DNA of 64,000 bases from positions 62,001 through 126,000 of the forward strand of contig NZ_CP104143.1 of the NCBI RefSeq assembly GCF_025200715.1. The letters run 5' to 3'. The notes beneath the pieces are model-generated. The model was not told where the DNA came from, made no database searches, and worked only from the letters and a program-made list of their open reading frames with translations. Made by a program: the position numbers and the translations under genes. This stretch comes from Rhizobium sullae. Its GTDB lineage: Bacteria; Pseudomonadota; Alphaproteobacteria; Rhizobiales; Rhizobiaceae. Shown piece after piece: positions 36,295-45,380 of the stretch; the first letter of the stretch is position 1; each line of letters starts with the position of its first letter.

Positions 36295-37314
36295 ATGAAG
36301 AAATCAGTTCTGGCTTTCGGCGCGCTTGCACTCGGCGTTGCCTTTTCCGCTCCGGCCATGGCCGCGGATGTTTCCGCCTGCCTCATCACCAAGACGGACA
36401 CAAATCCGTTCTTCGTCAAGATGAAGGAAGGCGCAACGGCCAAGGCGAAGGAGCTCGGCGTTACGCTGAAGTCCTACGCCGGTAAGATCGACGGCGATAG
36501 TGAGAGCCAAGTTGCCGCTATCGAAAGCTGCATTGCCGATGGCGCAAAGGGCATTCTGATCACTGCATCCGATACCAAGGGCATCGTTTCGTCGGTCAAG
36601 AAAGCGCGCGACGCCGGCCTGTTGGTCATCGCTCTCGACACGCCGCTCGATCCGGCTGATGCCGCTGACGCGACCTTTGCGACCGACAATCTGCTTGCCG
36701 GCAAGCTGATCGGCCAGTGGGCCAAGGAAACACTCGGCGACAAGGCAAAGGACGCCAAGGTCGCCTTCCTCGATCTGACACCGTCGCAGCCGACCGTCGA
36801 CGTCCTGCGCGATCAGGGCTTCATGATGGGCTTCGGCATCGACACCAAGGACCCGAACAAGATTGGCGATGAGGACGATCCGCGTATCGTCGGTCACGAT
36901 GTGACCAACGGCAACGAAGAAGGCGGCCGCAAGGCCATGGAAAACCTTCTCCAGAAGGATCCGAGCATCAACGTGATCCACACGATCAACGAGCCGGCCG
37001 CTGTTGGTGCCTACCAAGCGCTGAAGGCTGTCGGAATGGAGAGCAATGTGCTGATCGTTTCGGTTGACGGTGGTTGCCCGGGCGTCCAGTCCGTCAAGGA
37101 CGGCGTCATCGGCGCCACTTCGCAGCAGTACCCGCTGATGATGGCGGCTCTCGGCGTCGAGGCGATCAAGAAGTTCGCCGACAGCGGTGAAAAGCCGAAG
37201 CCGACGGAAGGCAAGTCCTTCTTCGACACCGGCGTTTCGCTCGTCACCGACAAGCCGGTTTCCGGCGTCGAATCGATCGACACCAAGGTCGGCACCGACA
37301 AGTGCTGGGGCTGA
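36295..37314 (+). CDS. frcB: Fructose ABC transporter, periplasmic binding protein
   Basis: A 339-residue type I sugar-binding protein with a signal peptide cleaved after PAMA (residue 23). The mature protein begins [20 protein letters not shown], typical of ribose/fructose-binding family proteins. GGGAGGAG supports the ATG. The gene order binding protein, permease, ATPase, kinase and the divergent ROK regulator match the S. meliloti frcBCAK locus for high-affinity fructose (also ribose and mannose) uptake. A GC-rich hairpin follows it and probably keeps its transcript more abundant than the downstream genes. Confidence 0.93.
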   Translation: MKKSVLAFGALALGVAFSAPAMAADVSACLITKTDTNPFFVKMKEGATAKAKELGVTLKSYAGKIDGDSESQVAAIESCIADGAKGILITASDTKGIVSSVKKARDAGLLVIALDTPLDPADAADATFATDNLLAGKLIGQWAKETLGDKAKDAKVAFLDLTPSQPTVDVLRDQGFMMGFGIDTKDPNKIGDEDDPRIVGHDVTNGNEEGGRKAMENLLQKDPSINVIHTINEPAAVGAYQALKAVGMESNVLIVSVDGGCPGVQSVKDGVIGATSQQYPLMMAALGVEAIKKFADSGEKPKPTEGKSFFDTGVSLVTDKPVSGVESIDTKVGTDKCWG

Positions 37315-37337
37315 GCCTGGTTCTCTAGCCAAAACAC

Positions 37338-37361
37338 CGGCCGGGGCTCGATCCCCGGCCG
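37338..37361 (+). other. Intercistronic hairpin between frcB and frcC
   Basis: A perfect 9-bp stem (CGGCCGGGG with CCCCGGCCG) with loop CTCGAT and no T-run. Such structures protect binding-protein mRNA from 3' decay and reduce read-through into the permease gene. Confidence 0.65.
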
Positions 37362-37468
37362 CTTTCGACAGACGATAAGCTCTTGCCACAAGAACCGGCG
37401 TTCGAAGACCGGAGCAATATGGGCAATAGCTTCCGCGCGCGGTTCGGCGCGAAAGCGGAGGAGGAAAA

Positions 37469-38533
37469 ATGACCGGAGCACAGGACTTCGAACGGGTTCT
37501 TGACAGCAGCGACAAGAATGTCGCGTCGTTTGAACACCAGGAAATCTCATTTCTGAAACGTGCGCAGCACTTCCTGCATTCGACGCCGGCAGCGGTGCCG
37601 TTGATAGTGCTAGTGCTGGCGATCATCATCTTCGGCATAGCGATCGGCGGGCGGTTCTTCTCGTCCTACACGCTGACGCTTATCCTGCAGCAGATCGCAA
37701 TCGTCGGTATCCTCGGCGCGGCCCAAACGTTGGTCATCCTGACCGCCGGCATCGATCTTTCGATCGGCGTCATCATGGTCATTTCCGCCGTCATCATGGG
37801 CAACTTTGCGATCACTTACGGAATTCCGACGCCGATTGCTGTCATCCTCGGCATGCTGGTTGGCGGCGTATGCGGCCTGCTCAACGGTTTCCTCGTCGCC
37901 TACATGAAGCTGCCGCCGTTCATCGTGACGCTCGGCACTTGGAACATCGTCATGGCGACGAATTTCATCTACTCGGCAAACGAGACGATCCGCGATGCGG
38001 ACGTGGATGCGCAGGCGCCGCTGCTGCATTTCTTCGCGCTCAGTTTCAAGGTCGGCAATGCGGTCCTGACGCTCGGCGTCATCGCGATGGTGCTGCTGGT
38101 ACTCGGGCTCTGGTATGTTCTCAACCACACGGCCTGGGGTAGGCACGTCTATGCGGTCGGCGATGATCCGGAAGCGGCAAAGCTCTCCGGCATCCAAACC
38201 AAGCGCGTGCTGCTCACGGTCTATGCAATCTCGGGCGTCATCGCCGCTTTTGCAGCCTGGGTGTCGATCGGCCGCAACGGCTCCATCTCGCCGTCCTCAG
38301 CCGTCACCGATTTTAACCTGCAGGCAATCACCGCGACTGTGATCGGCGGGATCTCGCTCTTCGGCGGCCGCGGCTCCATCCTCGGCACCTTGTTCGGCGC
38401 GATGATCGTCGGCGTCGTGTCTATGGGACTCAATATGCTCGGGGCCGACCCCCAATGGAAAGTCCTGCTGACCGGCGTGCTCATCATCGCCGCCGTCGCA
38501 ATCGACCAGTGGATCAGAAAGGTTTCGGTGTAA
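37469..38533 (+). CDS. frcC: Fructose ABC transporter, permease
   Basis: A 354-residue membrane protein of the BPD_transp_2 (ribose permease-like) family with about nine or ten helices. Marker segments are QTLVILTAGIDLSIGVIMVIS, shortened here to LTAGIDLSIG, and GGISLFGGRGSILGTLFGA near the C-terminus. A ~45-residue hydrophilic N-terminus precedes the first helix. It forms the channel for sugar imported by FrcB and energised by FrcA. GGAGGAGG upstream supports the start. Two bases separate it from frcA. Confidence 0.93.
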   Translation: MTGAQDFERVLDSSDKNVASFEHQEISFLKRAQHFLHSTPAAVPLIVLVLAIIIFGIAIGGRFFSSYTLTLILQQIAIVGILGAAQTLVILTAGIDLSIGVIMVISAVIMGNFAITYGIPTPIAVILGMLVGGVCGLLNGFLVAYMKLPPFIVTLGTWNIVMATNFIYSANETIRDADVDAQAPLLHFFALSFKVGNAVLTLGVIAMVLLVLGLWYVLNHTAWGRHVYAVGDDPEAAKLSGIQTKRVLLTVYAISGVIAAFAAWVSIGRNGSISPSSAVTDFNLQAITATVIGGISLFGGRGSILGTLFGAMIVGVVSMGLNMLGADPQWKVLLTGVLIIAAVAIDQWIRKVSV

Positions 38534-38535
38534 TC

Positions 38536-39318
38536 ATGGCTGTTGAACCCATCCTTACCGCCCGCGGCCTCGTCAAGCGTTACGGACGCGTCACCGCACT
38601 CGACAACGCAGACTTCGACCTCTATCCCGGCGAAATCCTCGCCGTCATCGGCGACAATGGCGCCGGCAAGTCGTCGCTCATCAAGGCGATTTCCGGTGCA
38701 GTCACGCCCGACGAAGGCGAGATCACGTTGGAGGGCAAACCGGTGCACTTCAGGTCGCCTATGGAGGCACGTGAGGCGGGCATCGAGACCGTCTATCAGA
38801 ACCTTGCGCTTTCTCCGGCTCTGTCGATTGCCGACAACATGTTTCTTGGCCGCGAGATCAGAAGGCCGGGCGTGCTCGGCAGCTGGTTCCGCATGCTCGA
38901 CCGGCCGGCGATGGAAAAGCGCGCCCGCTCGAAGCTCTCGGAGCTGGGTCTGATGACGATCCAGAACATCAATCAGGCGGTCGAAACGCTGTCCGGCGGA
39001 CAGCGCCAGGGTGTGGCGGTCGCGCGCGCGGCCGCTTTCGGTTCCAAGGTCGTCATCATGGACGAGCCGACAGCCGCACTCGGCGTGAAGGAAAGCCGTC
39101 GCGTGCTGGAGTTGATCCTTGACGTAAAGTCCCGCGGCCTGCCGATCGTGCTCATCTCGCACAACATGCCGCATGTCTTCGAAGTCGCCGATCGCATCCA
39201 CATCCACCGGCTCGGACGCCGCCTGACGGTCATCAATCCGAAGGAATACACCATGTCCGACGCGGTGGCATTCATGACCGGCGCCAAGACTGTTCCGACG
39301 GATCCGGTTGCCGCATGA
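38536..39318 (+). CDS. frcA: Fructose ABC transporter, ATP-binding protein
   Basis: A 260-residue single-domain ATPase, half the size of the double-domain RbsA/XylG type. Walker A GDNGAGKSS is at 39-47, the Q-loop is in VYQNLALS, signature LSGGQ is at 152-156 and Walker B VIMDEP ends at Glu177; the switch His lies in LISHNMPH. Two copies would therefore be needed per transporter. The start is the ATG just after the frcC stop; the longer frame from 38455 is antisense-like noise. It overlaps frcK by four bases (ATGA). Confidence 0.94.
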   Translation: MAVEPILTARGLVKRYGRVTALDNADFDLYPGEILAVIGDNGAGKSSLIKAISGAVTPDEGEITLEGKPVHFRSPMEAREAGIETVYQNLALSPALSIADNMFLGREIRRPGVLGSWFRMLDRPAMEKRARSKLSELGLMTIQNINQAVETLSGGQRQGVAVARAAAFGSKVVIMDEPTAALGVKESRRVLELILDVKSRGLPIVLISHNMPHVFEVADRIHIHRLGRRLTVINPKEYTMSDAVAFMTGAKTVPTDPVAA

Positions 39319-39941
39319 GCGTAACCGTCGGGGAAATCGCCGGCGAGGTTATCAGCCGCGCTGGCGATACCAAGCGCTTCCTGATTGCCATCGCTGGCCC
39401 GCCCGGCTCCGGCAAGTCGACCATGGCGGATAATCTCGCCGATGCGTTGAAAGCCAAGAGTGAAAGTGCGGAAGTACTGCCCATGGACGGCTTTCACATG
39501 GACAATGCGATCCTCATCGAACGCGGCCTGCTCGCCCGCAAGGGCATCCCGGAGACGTTCGATGTGCGCGGCTTCCTCGATATCATCCGCGCCGTCAAGC
39601 GCGCCGACCAGGAGGTGCTGATCCCGGTCTTCGACCGGTCGCGCGAGATCGCCATTGCGTCGGCCCGCGTCGTGTCGCCGGAGCACCGCTTCATCATCGT
39701 CGAGGGCAACTACCTTCTGTTCAACCAAGGCAAATGGGCGGAGCTTGAGGGCATCTTCGACTACTCCATTATGCTTGCCCCGCCGATCGAGGTGCTGGAA
39801 GGGCGGCTCTGGGCCCGCTGGCGCGGCTATAAGCTGACAGAAGAGCAAGCAAGCGCCAAGGTCTATGGCAATGACCTGCCGAATGGCAGGCTCATCCTGG
39901 AAAACCGCCGTCCCGCCGACGTAACGCTCGAAATCGCCTGA
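39315..39941 (+). CDS. frcK: Fructose operon kinase-like protein
   Basis: A 208-residue P-loop protein of the uridine kinase/pantothenate kinase-like group: IAGPPGSGKST (residues 27-37), PMDGFHMDN and VEGNYLLF. In Sinorhizobium frcK is the last gene of the fructose transport operon and is annotated as a kinase; which sugar or nucleoside it phosphorylates is not settled by sequence. The ATGA overlap with frcA implies translational coupling. Confidence 0.88.
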   Translation: MSVTVGEIAGEVISRAGDTKRFLIAIAGPPGSGKSTMADNLADALKAKSESAEVLPMDGFHMDNAILIERGLLARKGIPETFDVRGFLDIIRAVKRADQEVLIPVFDRSREIAIASARVVSPEHRFIIVEGNYLLFNQGKWAELEGIFDYSIMLAPPIEVLEGRLWARWRGYKLTEEQASAKVYGNDLPNGRLILENRRPADVTLEIA

Positions 39942-40030
39942 CAATTAAAGCGGCAAAATGTTTGCCATAAGCCGTGCCGGGGTGATAATGCGCGGGCAGG
40001 ATTTAAAAGCCGCCCTGCCGGAGTTAGCGC

Positions 40031-41071
40031 ATGCAGTCCCTCACCATCCGCCGCCCTGACGATTGGCACCTGCATCTGCGCGACGGCGCTATGCTTGAAG
40101 GTGTGATCGGCGATACCAGCCGCAACTTTGCGCGCGCCATCATCATGCCGAACCTCGTTCCGCCGGTCGTGACGACGGCGGATGCGAAAGCCTATCGCGA
40201 GCGGATCATGAAGGCACTGCCGGCCGGTGATCGCTTCGAGCCGCTGATGACGCTCTATCTAACGGAGCATACGAGCGCCGATGATGTCGAGGAAGGCAAG
40301 AAAAGCGGACTGATCACGGCGGTGAAACTTTATCCGGCGGGTGCGACCACCAATTCCCATAGTGGCGTGGGTGACATGGAAAAGGCCATGCCAGTGCTGG
40401 AGCGGATGGCGAAGATCGGCCTGCCGCTTTGCGTGCATGGCGAAGTCACGACGCCGGAGGTCGATATCTTCGACCGCGAGGCAGTGTTTATCGAGACCGT
40501 CCTCGATCCCTTGCGCAAGCGCCTGCCGGAATTGAAGGTCACGATGGAACACGTGACAACGGCGGACGGCATCGACTACATCAAGTCGTCAAAAGCCAAT
40601 CTCGCCGGCTCCATCACCACGCACCACCTGATCATCAACCGAAACGCGATCCTCGTCGGCGGCATTCGGCCGCATTACTACTGCCTGCCGGTCGCCAAGC
40701 GCGAAAACCACCGTCTGGCGCTGCGCGCGGCCGCCGTGAGCGGCGACAAGCGCTTCTTCCTCGGCACGGATTCGGCGCCGCATATCGACCCGCTGAAGGA
40801 GTGCGCCTGCGGCTGTGCCGGGATCTATACTTCGATCAACACGATGAGCTGCCTCGCCCATGCTTTTGAGCAGGAAGAGGCGCTCGACAAGCTCGAAGCC
40901 TTCGCCTCGCTGAACGGCCCGGGCTGGTATGGTTTGCCGCCGAACGAAGAGCTCATCACGCTGGTGAAGCGTGAAGTGCCTGTGACATTTCCGGAAAAAA
41001 TCGAAACCGGAGCCGGAACCGTGACGGTGTTCGATCCGATGTTCCCGCTACACTGGGATGTCGAACGCTGA
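40031..41071 (+). CDS. pyrC: Dihydroorotase
   Basis: A 346-residue class I-type (E. coli-like) zinc dihydroorotase catalysing the ring closure of carbamoyl-aspartate to dihydroorotate in pyrimidine synthesis. All metal ligands are visible: His13 and His15 ([10 protein letters not shown]), carboxylated Lys99 ([12 protein letters not shown]), His136 (CVHGE), His174 (MEHVTT) and Asp247 (LGTDSAPH). It lies 90 bp after frcK and may have its own promoter. pyrE is 3.5 kb downstream. Confidence 0.96.
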   Translation: MQSLTIRRPDDWHLHLRDGAMLEGVIGDTSRNFARAIIMPNLVPPVVTTADAKAYRERIMKALPAGDRFEPLMTLYLTEHTSADDVEEGKKSGLITAVKLYPAGATTNSHSGVGDMEKAMPVLERMAKIGLPLCVHGEVTTPEVDIFDREAVFIETVLDPLRKRLPELKVTMEHVTTADGIDYIKSSKANLAGSITTHHLIINRNAILVGGIRPHYYCLPVAKRENHRLALRAAAVSGDKRFFLGTDSAPHIDPLKECACGCAGIYTSINTMSCLAHAFEQEEALDKLEAFASLNGPGWYGLPPNEELITLVKREVPVTFPEKIETGAGTVTVFDPMFPLHWDVER

Positions 41072-41075
41072 GAAC

Positions 41076-41106
41076 GGGCGGGGAGGAGCAACGCCCTCCC
41101 GCTTTC
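41076..41106 (+). terminator. Possible terminator between convergent pyrC and DUF1772 genes
   Basis: An imperfect hairpin (GCGGGGAGG with CCCTCCCGC, one bulge) is followed by TTTCTTC. It could act in both directions. Confidence 0.5.
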
Positions 41107-41107
41107 T

Positions 41108-41596
41108 TCAAAGGACCATCAAGGCGCGAACGAAGGCGATTGCGGAAAGCAGCGATGCTATCGTGCGGACGTGGTTCCACCAGGTCCAGTCCTTCAGATA
41201 GGTATTCCAGACGCTGACGGCTTCCGCGCCGTTGCCGCTGACCTTTGCTAGCGCGTCGTTCATCGGCACATTGAAGACGATCGTCGAGATGAAGGATGCG
41301 ATGACATAGAGGCTGGCACCAGCCAGCATCCAGACGCTAGAGCCTCCACGCCAGTCGATGATGGCCAGGACGGCGATCAGAACGCAGAGGATGGCGGTCG
41401 GAACGAAGATCAGCATGAACGGCGAGCGCACGATCGTGACGTTGATCGAATTCATTGCCGCGATGCCCTGTTCCGGTGGAATACGGGAAAAGGCGGTCAT
41501 GATGAAGGTCGAGAAGGCAAAGAAGATGCCGGCGACAATTCCGCTGCCGATCGCAGCGGCGACGAGCGCAAGAATGAGGATCATTCCCATGTTCAT
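41108..41596 (-). CDS. DUF1772-type membrane protein
   Basis: A 162-residue protein with four membrane helices (about residues 4-27, 53-75, 80-102 and 138-158) of the anthrone-oxygenase-like/DUF1772 group. The conserved N-terminal pattern is GIVAGIFFAFSTFIM. The ATG at 41596 overlaps the stop of the NmrA-like gene as ATGA; other in-frame ATGs at 41605 and 41590 are possible. Function is unknown, but the tight coupling suggests a shared task with the NAD(P)-binding protein under TetR control. Confidence 0.78.
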   Translation of the reverse strand: MNMGMILILALVAAAIGSGIVAGIFFAFSTFIMTAFSRIPPEQGIAAMNSINVTIVRSPFMLIFVPTAILCVLIAVLAIIDWRGGSSVWMLAGASLYVIASFISTIVFNVPMNDALAKVSGNGAEAVSVWNTYLKDWTWWNHVRTIASLLSAIAFVRALMVL

Positions 41597-42417
41597 GCCC
41601 CCCATATGCCGGTCGCCGCGGTTTCGCGGGCATATTGGCTGAAGTCTTTCGGCGGCCGCCCGAGGATTTCGGCAACACCGTTCATGACGCGCGAATTGCG
41701 GCCGTCGAGAACCTTGCCGAAGAGCTCCTCGAGAAGATCAATCGTTCCTGCCGGCACGCCGGTCGCGGAAAGCCCGGCCTTGAAGTCTCCCATGGAAACC
41801 TGGCGATAGCGGATTGTCCGGCCGGTTGCCGTCGCAATCTCCGACACCGCCTCGCGGAAGGTGAGCGCGCGTGGCCCGGTCAATTCGTACGTCTTGCCGA
41901 GGTGGCGCGGGTCGGTCAGTGCGGCAACGGCAGCATCGGCAATGTCGTCGGCATCGGTGAAGGGCTCCTTTACCTCGCCCGCAGGCAGAGCCAGCTCTCC
42001 CGCGACAATCGATTCCACGAACGCGCCTTCGCTGAAGTTCTGGCAGAACCAGGAGGCGCGCAGGATCGTGTAGCCGATGCCGGAGGCCTTGAGCATCTCT
42101 TCGCTGCGTTCCGCGCCGTCTTCGCCGCGGCCGGAGAGCAACACGATGTGCCGCAATCCCGAATCGGCGGCCGCCTTCGCTAAGGCGCCAATGGCGTCGG
42201 CGGCCCAGCTCACGGCGAGATCAGGTTGAAAGGTGACATAGGCGCTGGTGGCGCCCTCAAGCGCCGCCGACCAGGTCGCTCTGTTCTCCCAATCAAAAGG
42301 GCGTGTGCTGGAGCGCGAAGCGAAGCGCGATTTGGTACCGCGCTTTTCGAGCCGGGCGGCGACGCGACCGCCGGTTTTCCCCGAGCCGCCGACAAGGATG
42401 ATTTCGGAATTCTGCAT
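41593..42417 (-). CDS. NmrA-like NAD(P)-binding protein (NAD(P)H:quinone oxidoreductase/atypical SDR)
   Basis: A 274-residue atypical SDR: ILVGGSGKTGGRVAARLEKR at the N-terminus is the NmrA/azoreductase-like nucleotide motif, followed by HIVLLSGRG and ILRASWFCQNFSEGAF. Members bind NAD(P) and act as redox sensors or quinone reductases. AAGGAG seven bases upstream fixes the ATG at 42417; the frame open to 43053 is antisense to the TetR gene. It is divergent from that TetR regulator across a region with two palindromic operators. Confidence 0.88.
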   Translation of the reverse strand: MQNSEIILVGGSGKTGGRVAARLEKRGTKSRFASRSSTRPFDWENRATWSAALEGATSAYVTFQPDLAVSWAADAIGALAKAAADSGLRHIVLLSGRGEDGAERSEEMLKASGIGYTILRASWFCQNFSEGAFVESIVAGELALPAGEVKEPFTDADDIADAAVAALTDPRHLGKTYELTGPRALTFREAVSEIATATGRTIRYRQVSMGDFKAGLSATGVPAGTIDLLEELFGKVLDGRNSRVMNGVAEILGRPPKDFSQYARETAATGIWGA

Positions 42418-42436
42418 TGGACTGCTCCTTCCATAG

Positions 42437-42457
42437 AATGAGAGAAAATCTCTTATT
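42437..42457. promoter_or_regulatory. Palindromic operator, copy 1 (TetR site)
   Basis: A 21-bp imperfect palindrome with arms AATGAGAGA and TCTCTTATT and a 3-bp centre. It matches copy 2 at 19 of 21 positions and lies 19 bp upstream of the NmrA-like start codon. Confidence 0.7.
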
Positions 42458-42462
42458 TGCAT

Positions 42463-42483
42463 AATGAGATAAACTCTCTTATT
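42463..42483. promoter_or_regulatory. Palindromic operator, copy 2 (TetR site)
   Basis: The second 21-bp element, arms AATGAGATA and TCTCTTATT, 26 bp centre to centre from copy 1. It is 30 bp upstream of the TetR start codon. Confidence 0.7.
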
Positions 42484-42513
42484 TTCTCCGTCAATAGAAA
42501 AATGGAGTGCCGA

Positions 42514-43173
42514 ATGCCAGAACAGACCGCAGTTAGGCGTAAAAGAGGATTGCAGTCGGCCGGCCAGCCACGCCGAATCCCGCGCCAGCAGCGTGGGCGG
42601 GAACGTTTCGAGAAGATCCTGTCGGTGGCAATGGAACTGATCGAAAAGAACGGCAGCGACGCCCTGAAGATGAGCGAAATCGTTGAAAAGGCGGAGCTTT
42701 CCTTCGGCGCTCTTTATCAGTATTTCCCGGACAAGAGTTCCATCATCCGGACGCTTGCCGAACGCTTCAACGAGCAGGGCAGGAACTGCGTAGAAGAAGA
42801 GCTGGCCAAGGTGACGAGCGCCGAAGCGCTGCAGCGGGCGCTCTGCAACGTCGTCGATCAGTATTGTGATTTCTTCCGCAGAGAACCGGTCATGCGCGAC
42901 ATCTGGCATGCGACCCAGGCCGACAAGCTGCTGCAGCAAGTCGATGCCGAAGACATGGAATTCCACTCGCAAAGACTGTTTGAGGTTTTGGAGAAACTGT
43001 GGCCGGAGCGTGAAGGAGGCGAATTGCTGGCGATTGCGCGGCTGACGATGCATTTGCTTGCGGCCGCCGTGCGTTATTCGATCTCGGTCGGCGAGGAGGA
43101 GGGGCGGACCGCGATCGCGCTCTACAAAAGGATGCTGCCGGCCGATATCGGCCGGCTTCTCGACAGCCCGTGA
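42514..43173 (+). CDS. TetR-family regulator, divergent from the NmrA-like gene
   Basis: A 219-residue regulator with a basic N-terminal tail (RRKRGLQSAGQPRRIPRQQR) and a TetR HTH (ILSVAMELIEKNGSDALKMS, then EIVEKAELSFGALYQYFPDK). GGAG eight bases before the ATG at 42514 supports that start over upstream options. It most likely represses itself and the NmrA-DUF1772 pair through the two 21-bp palindromes in the shared promoter. The effector is unknown. It nearly abuts the convergent MgtC-like gene. Confidence 0.9.
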   Translation: MPEQTAVRRKRGLQSAGQPRRIPRQQRGRERFEKILSVAMELIEKNGSDALKMSEIVEKAELSFGALYQYFPDKSSIIRTLAERFNEQGRNCVEEELAKVTSAEALQRALCNVVDQYCDFFRREPVMRDIWHATQADKLLQQVDAEDMEFHSQRLFEVLEKLWPEREGGELLAIARLTMHLLAAAVRYSISVGEEEGRTAIALYKRMLPADIGRLLDSP

Positions 43174-43174
43174 T

Positions 43175-44446
43175 TTAGTCGGGCATGAAGCTGCGGAGCA
43201 TGAGATAGGCGATTGCTCCCATGGCGACGGCGACCGCTGACGCCAATGCCAAGGCTACACCATATTCCCGCTTGCCGGCGGTGAAGGCCAGCACCGCCTT
43301 TGTCACGACATTGACAGCGACGGCTATGAGGATGACGTCGGCGGCGGTTTTGGCATTGATCGCCGTGCCCATAAGGCGCGCCGTCGAAAGTGTGATGGCG
43401 TCCACATCGACCAGCCCGGAGATCGCGGCCACGGCGTAAAGTGCCGACGCGCCGATATAATCGATTGCCATCTTTGAAATCAGGGTGATCAACCCAAGCA
43501 GCGCGGCAAAGGAGAAGACCATGCGCAGTTCGAACGGGTTCTTCAGCTCAATTTCCGGCACCTCCGTCGCGGAGCCGGAGCGCCAGACCCAGAAGAAACC
43601 CGCAATCAGGAAGCCGATGATCGCCGGGATCAGGCCGGCCGCAAGCGGAGGAATCAAATCGAGCGACAAGGCGCCGCCGATGACAAGGACGCGGGCAAAG
43701 GACAAGGCGCCAGCGACGGCCGCTCCGGCCGCCAGGTGCGTCGAACCCTGAGGCGCCTGCTTGGAATAGCGGGCGAAGGAGAGCGTCAGCGCAGTGGAAG
43801 AAACCAGTCCCCCGGCTGCGCCCGCCAGCAGAATACCGCGGCCCGTGCCGGTCAGTTTGATGGCGACATAGCCGGCAAAGGAAAGCGCGGCGATGGTAAT
43901 GGTCAGCACCCATAGGGAGAAGGGGTTGAGCGCCCCCCAAGGATCGAGCGGCCTGTCCGGCAGCAGCGGCAAAGCAACCACGGTCATGGCAAGCAGCACC
44001 AGCGCAGAGCGAAGCTCCGGCCAGGTCAAACCTCTCAAAAAGCCATGCAGGCTGTGGCGCGCCGCAAGAATTACGGTCATCACGACGCCGCTTGCAGCCG
44101 CAGTCACGATGTCGCCGACAGCCGCGAGTACGCCGAGGCCGAAAACCGCCAGCGCGGCCACGACCGAGGTTATGCTGTAATCTTCGTCTTCCTGCGTCTC
44201 CTGCCAATTCCCGGCGATATAGGCAAGGCCGAGCAGCGCCGCGACCGTCGCCGGCAGGAAGGGGCCGACTATCGAATTCAGTGTCCCGGCTATTCCGCCG
44301 AGAAAACCCGTAAGGGCGAATGTGCGGATGCCCGCGGTCCTGCCGCCCGCCCGGACCTCGCGCTCCCGCCAGCCCCGCTCGACGCCGACAAGCAGGCCAA
44401 TCGCAAGCGCGACACCGAGACGCTGAAAGATTTCGATATGTTCCAT
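43175..44446 (-). CDS. MgtC/SapB-type membrane protein with DUF4010 domain
   Basis: A 423-residue polytopic protein with about 12 membrane helices. The N-terminal ~130 residues are MgtC/SapB-like (LGVALAIGLLVGVERGWRER, RTFALTGFLGGIAG); the rest is the DUF4010 region (GLVSSTALTLSFARYS and NAKTAADVILIA). MgtC proteins are linked to magnesium limitation and intracellular survival, but the DUF4010-fused type has no established function. It is divergent from pyrE. Confidence 0.85.
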   Translation of the reverse strand: MEHIEIFQRLGVALAIGLLVGVERGWREREVRAGGRTAGIRTFALTGFLGGIAGTLNSIVGPFLPATVAALLGLAYIAGNWQETQEDEDYSITSVVAALAVFGLGVLAAVGDIVTAAASGVVMTVILAARHSLHGFLRGLTWPELRSALVLLAMTVVALPLLPDRPLDPWGALNPFSLWVLTITIAALSFAGYVAIKLTGTGRGILLAGAAGGLVSSTALTLSFARYSKQAPQGSTHLAAGAAVAGALSFARVLVIGGALSLDLIPPLAAGLIPAIIGFLIAGFFWVWRSGSATEVPEIELKNPFELRMVFSFAALLGLITLISKMAIDYIGASALYAVAAISGLVDVDAITLSTARLMGTAINAKTAADVILIAVAVNVVTKAVLAFTAGKREYGVALALASAVAVAMGAIAYLMLRSFMPD

Positions 44447-44600
44447 GGCCTAACGATATTCCTGTTGCGCCATCGCACAATCCGAAATGTTTGAAAGAGT
44501 TGACGCATTCATTGCTATTCTTGACGCCGGCCCACCGCAGTTCTGGAATCTTTGCGCGCTTGCTGCTATTGCCTCATGGATTTAAGCGAAGGAGAGAGCG

Positions 44601-45290
44601 ATGCCCTTGACGACTTTTCCCGACCGCGCCGTCATGGCCGAACTGGTGGCGAAGATGCTCTGGGAGATCAAGGCGGTCCATTTCAACGCCGCTCAGCCCT
44701 ACAAGCTCTCCTCCGGCATGGCGAGCCCTGTCTATATCGATTGCCGCAAGCTGCTCTCTTTCCCGCGCATCCGTTCCACGGTGATGGATTTTGCCGCAGG
44801 CGTCGTCCTTCGTGACGCCGGTTTCGAACAGTTTGATTGCATCGCCGGCGGCGAGACGGCAGGCATTCCCTTCGCCGCGCTGCTTGCCGACCGACTCGGC
44901 CTGCCGATGATCTATGTCCGCAAACAGCCGAAGGGTCATGGTCGCAATGCGCAGATCGAAGGCAATATGCCGGAAGGTTCGCGCGTCCTTGTCATCGAGG
45001 ATCTGACGACGGCGGGCGGCAGCATGTTCAAGTTCATCGATGCCGTCCGCGCGGCTGGCGGCATCGTTGATCACGGCATTGCACTCTTCTACTACGGCAT
45101 CTTTGACGAAGGAGCGCTGCGCTTTGCTGACGGGAAGGTGAAGCTGCACTACATCGCTACCTGGCGCGACGTTCTGGCTGTTGCGAAAGCACAGGAGCTT
45201 TTCGACGAGAAGACGCTCAGCGAAGTGGAAGCCTTCCTCGACGCGCCGCTCGCCTGGTCCGGCCGCAACGGCGGCGTTTCGTCGCTTTAA
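44601..45290 (+). CDS. pyrE: Orotate phosphoribosyltransferase
   Basis: A 229-residue enzyme forming OMP from orotate and PRPP. The PRPP-binding motif is [14 protein letters not shown]; substrate residues lie in [18 protein letters not shown], and the Lys-rich flexible loop is [20 protein letters not shown] before the ATG supports the start. It stands 90 bp before frk in the same direction and near pyrC. Confidence 0.96.
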   Translation: MPLTTFPDRAVMAELVAKMLWEIKAVHFNAAQPYKLSSGMASPVYIDCRKLLSFPRIRSTVMDFAAGVVLRDAGFEQFDCIAGGETAGIPFAALLADRLGLPMIYVRKQPKGHGRNAQIEGNMPEGSRVLVIEDLTTAGGSMFKFIDAVRAAGGIVDHGIALFYYGIFDEGALRFADGKVKLHYIATWRDVLAVAKAQELFDEKTLSEVEAFLDAPLAWSGRNGGVSSL

Positions 45291-45380
45291 CGGCAGATCG
45301 ACGAAGTGCGGCTTTGCTTTTGCCACGAAATTATCTAATCGATTTGAAGATCGAAATTCACCATACGTTGGGAGGCCGGA

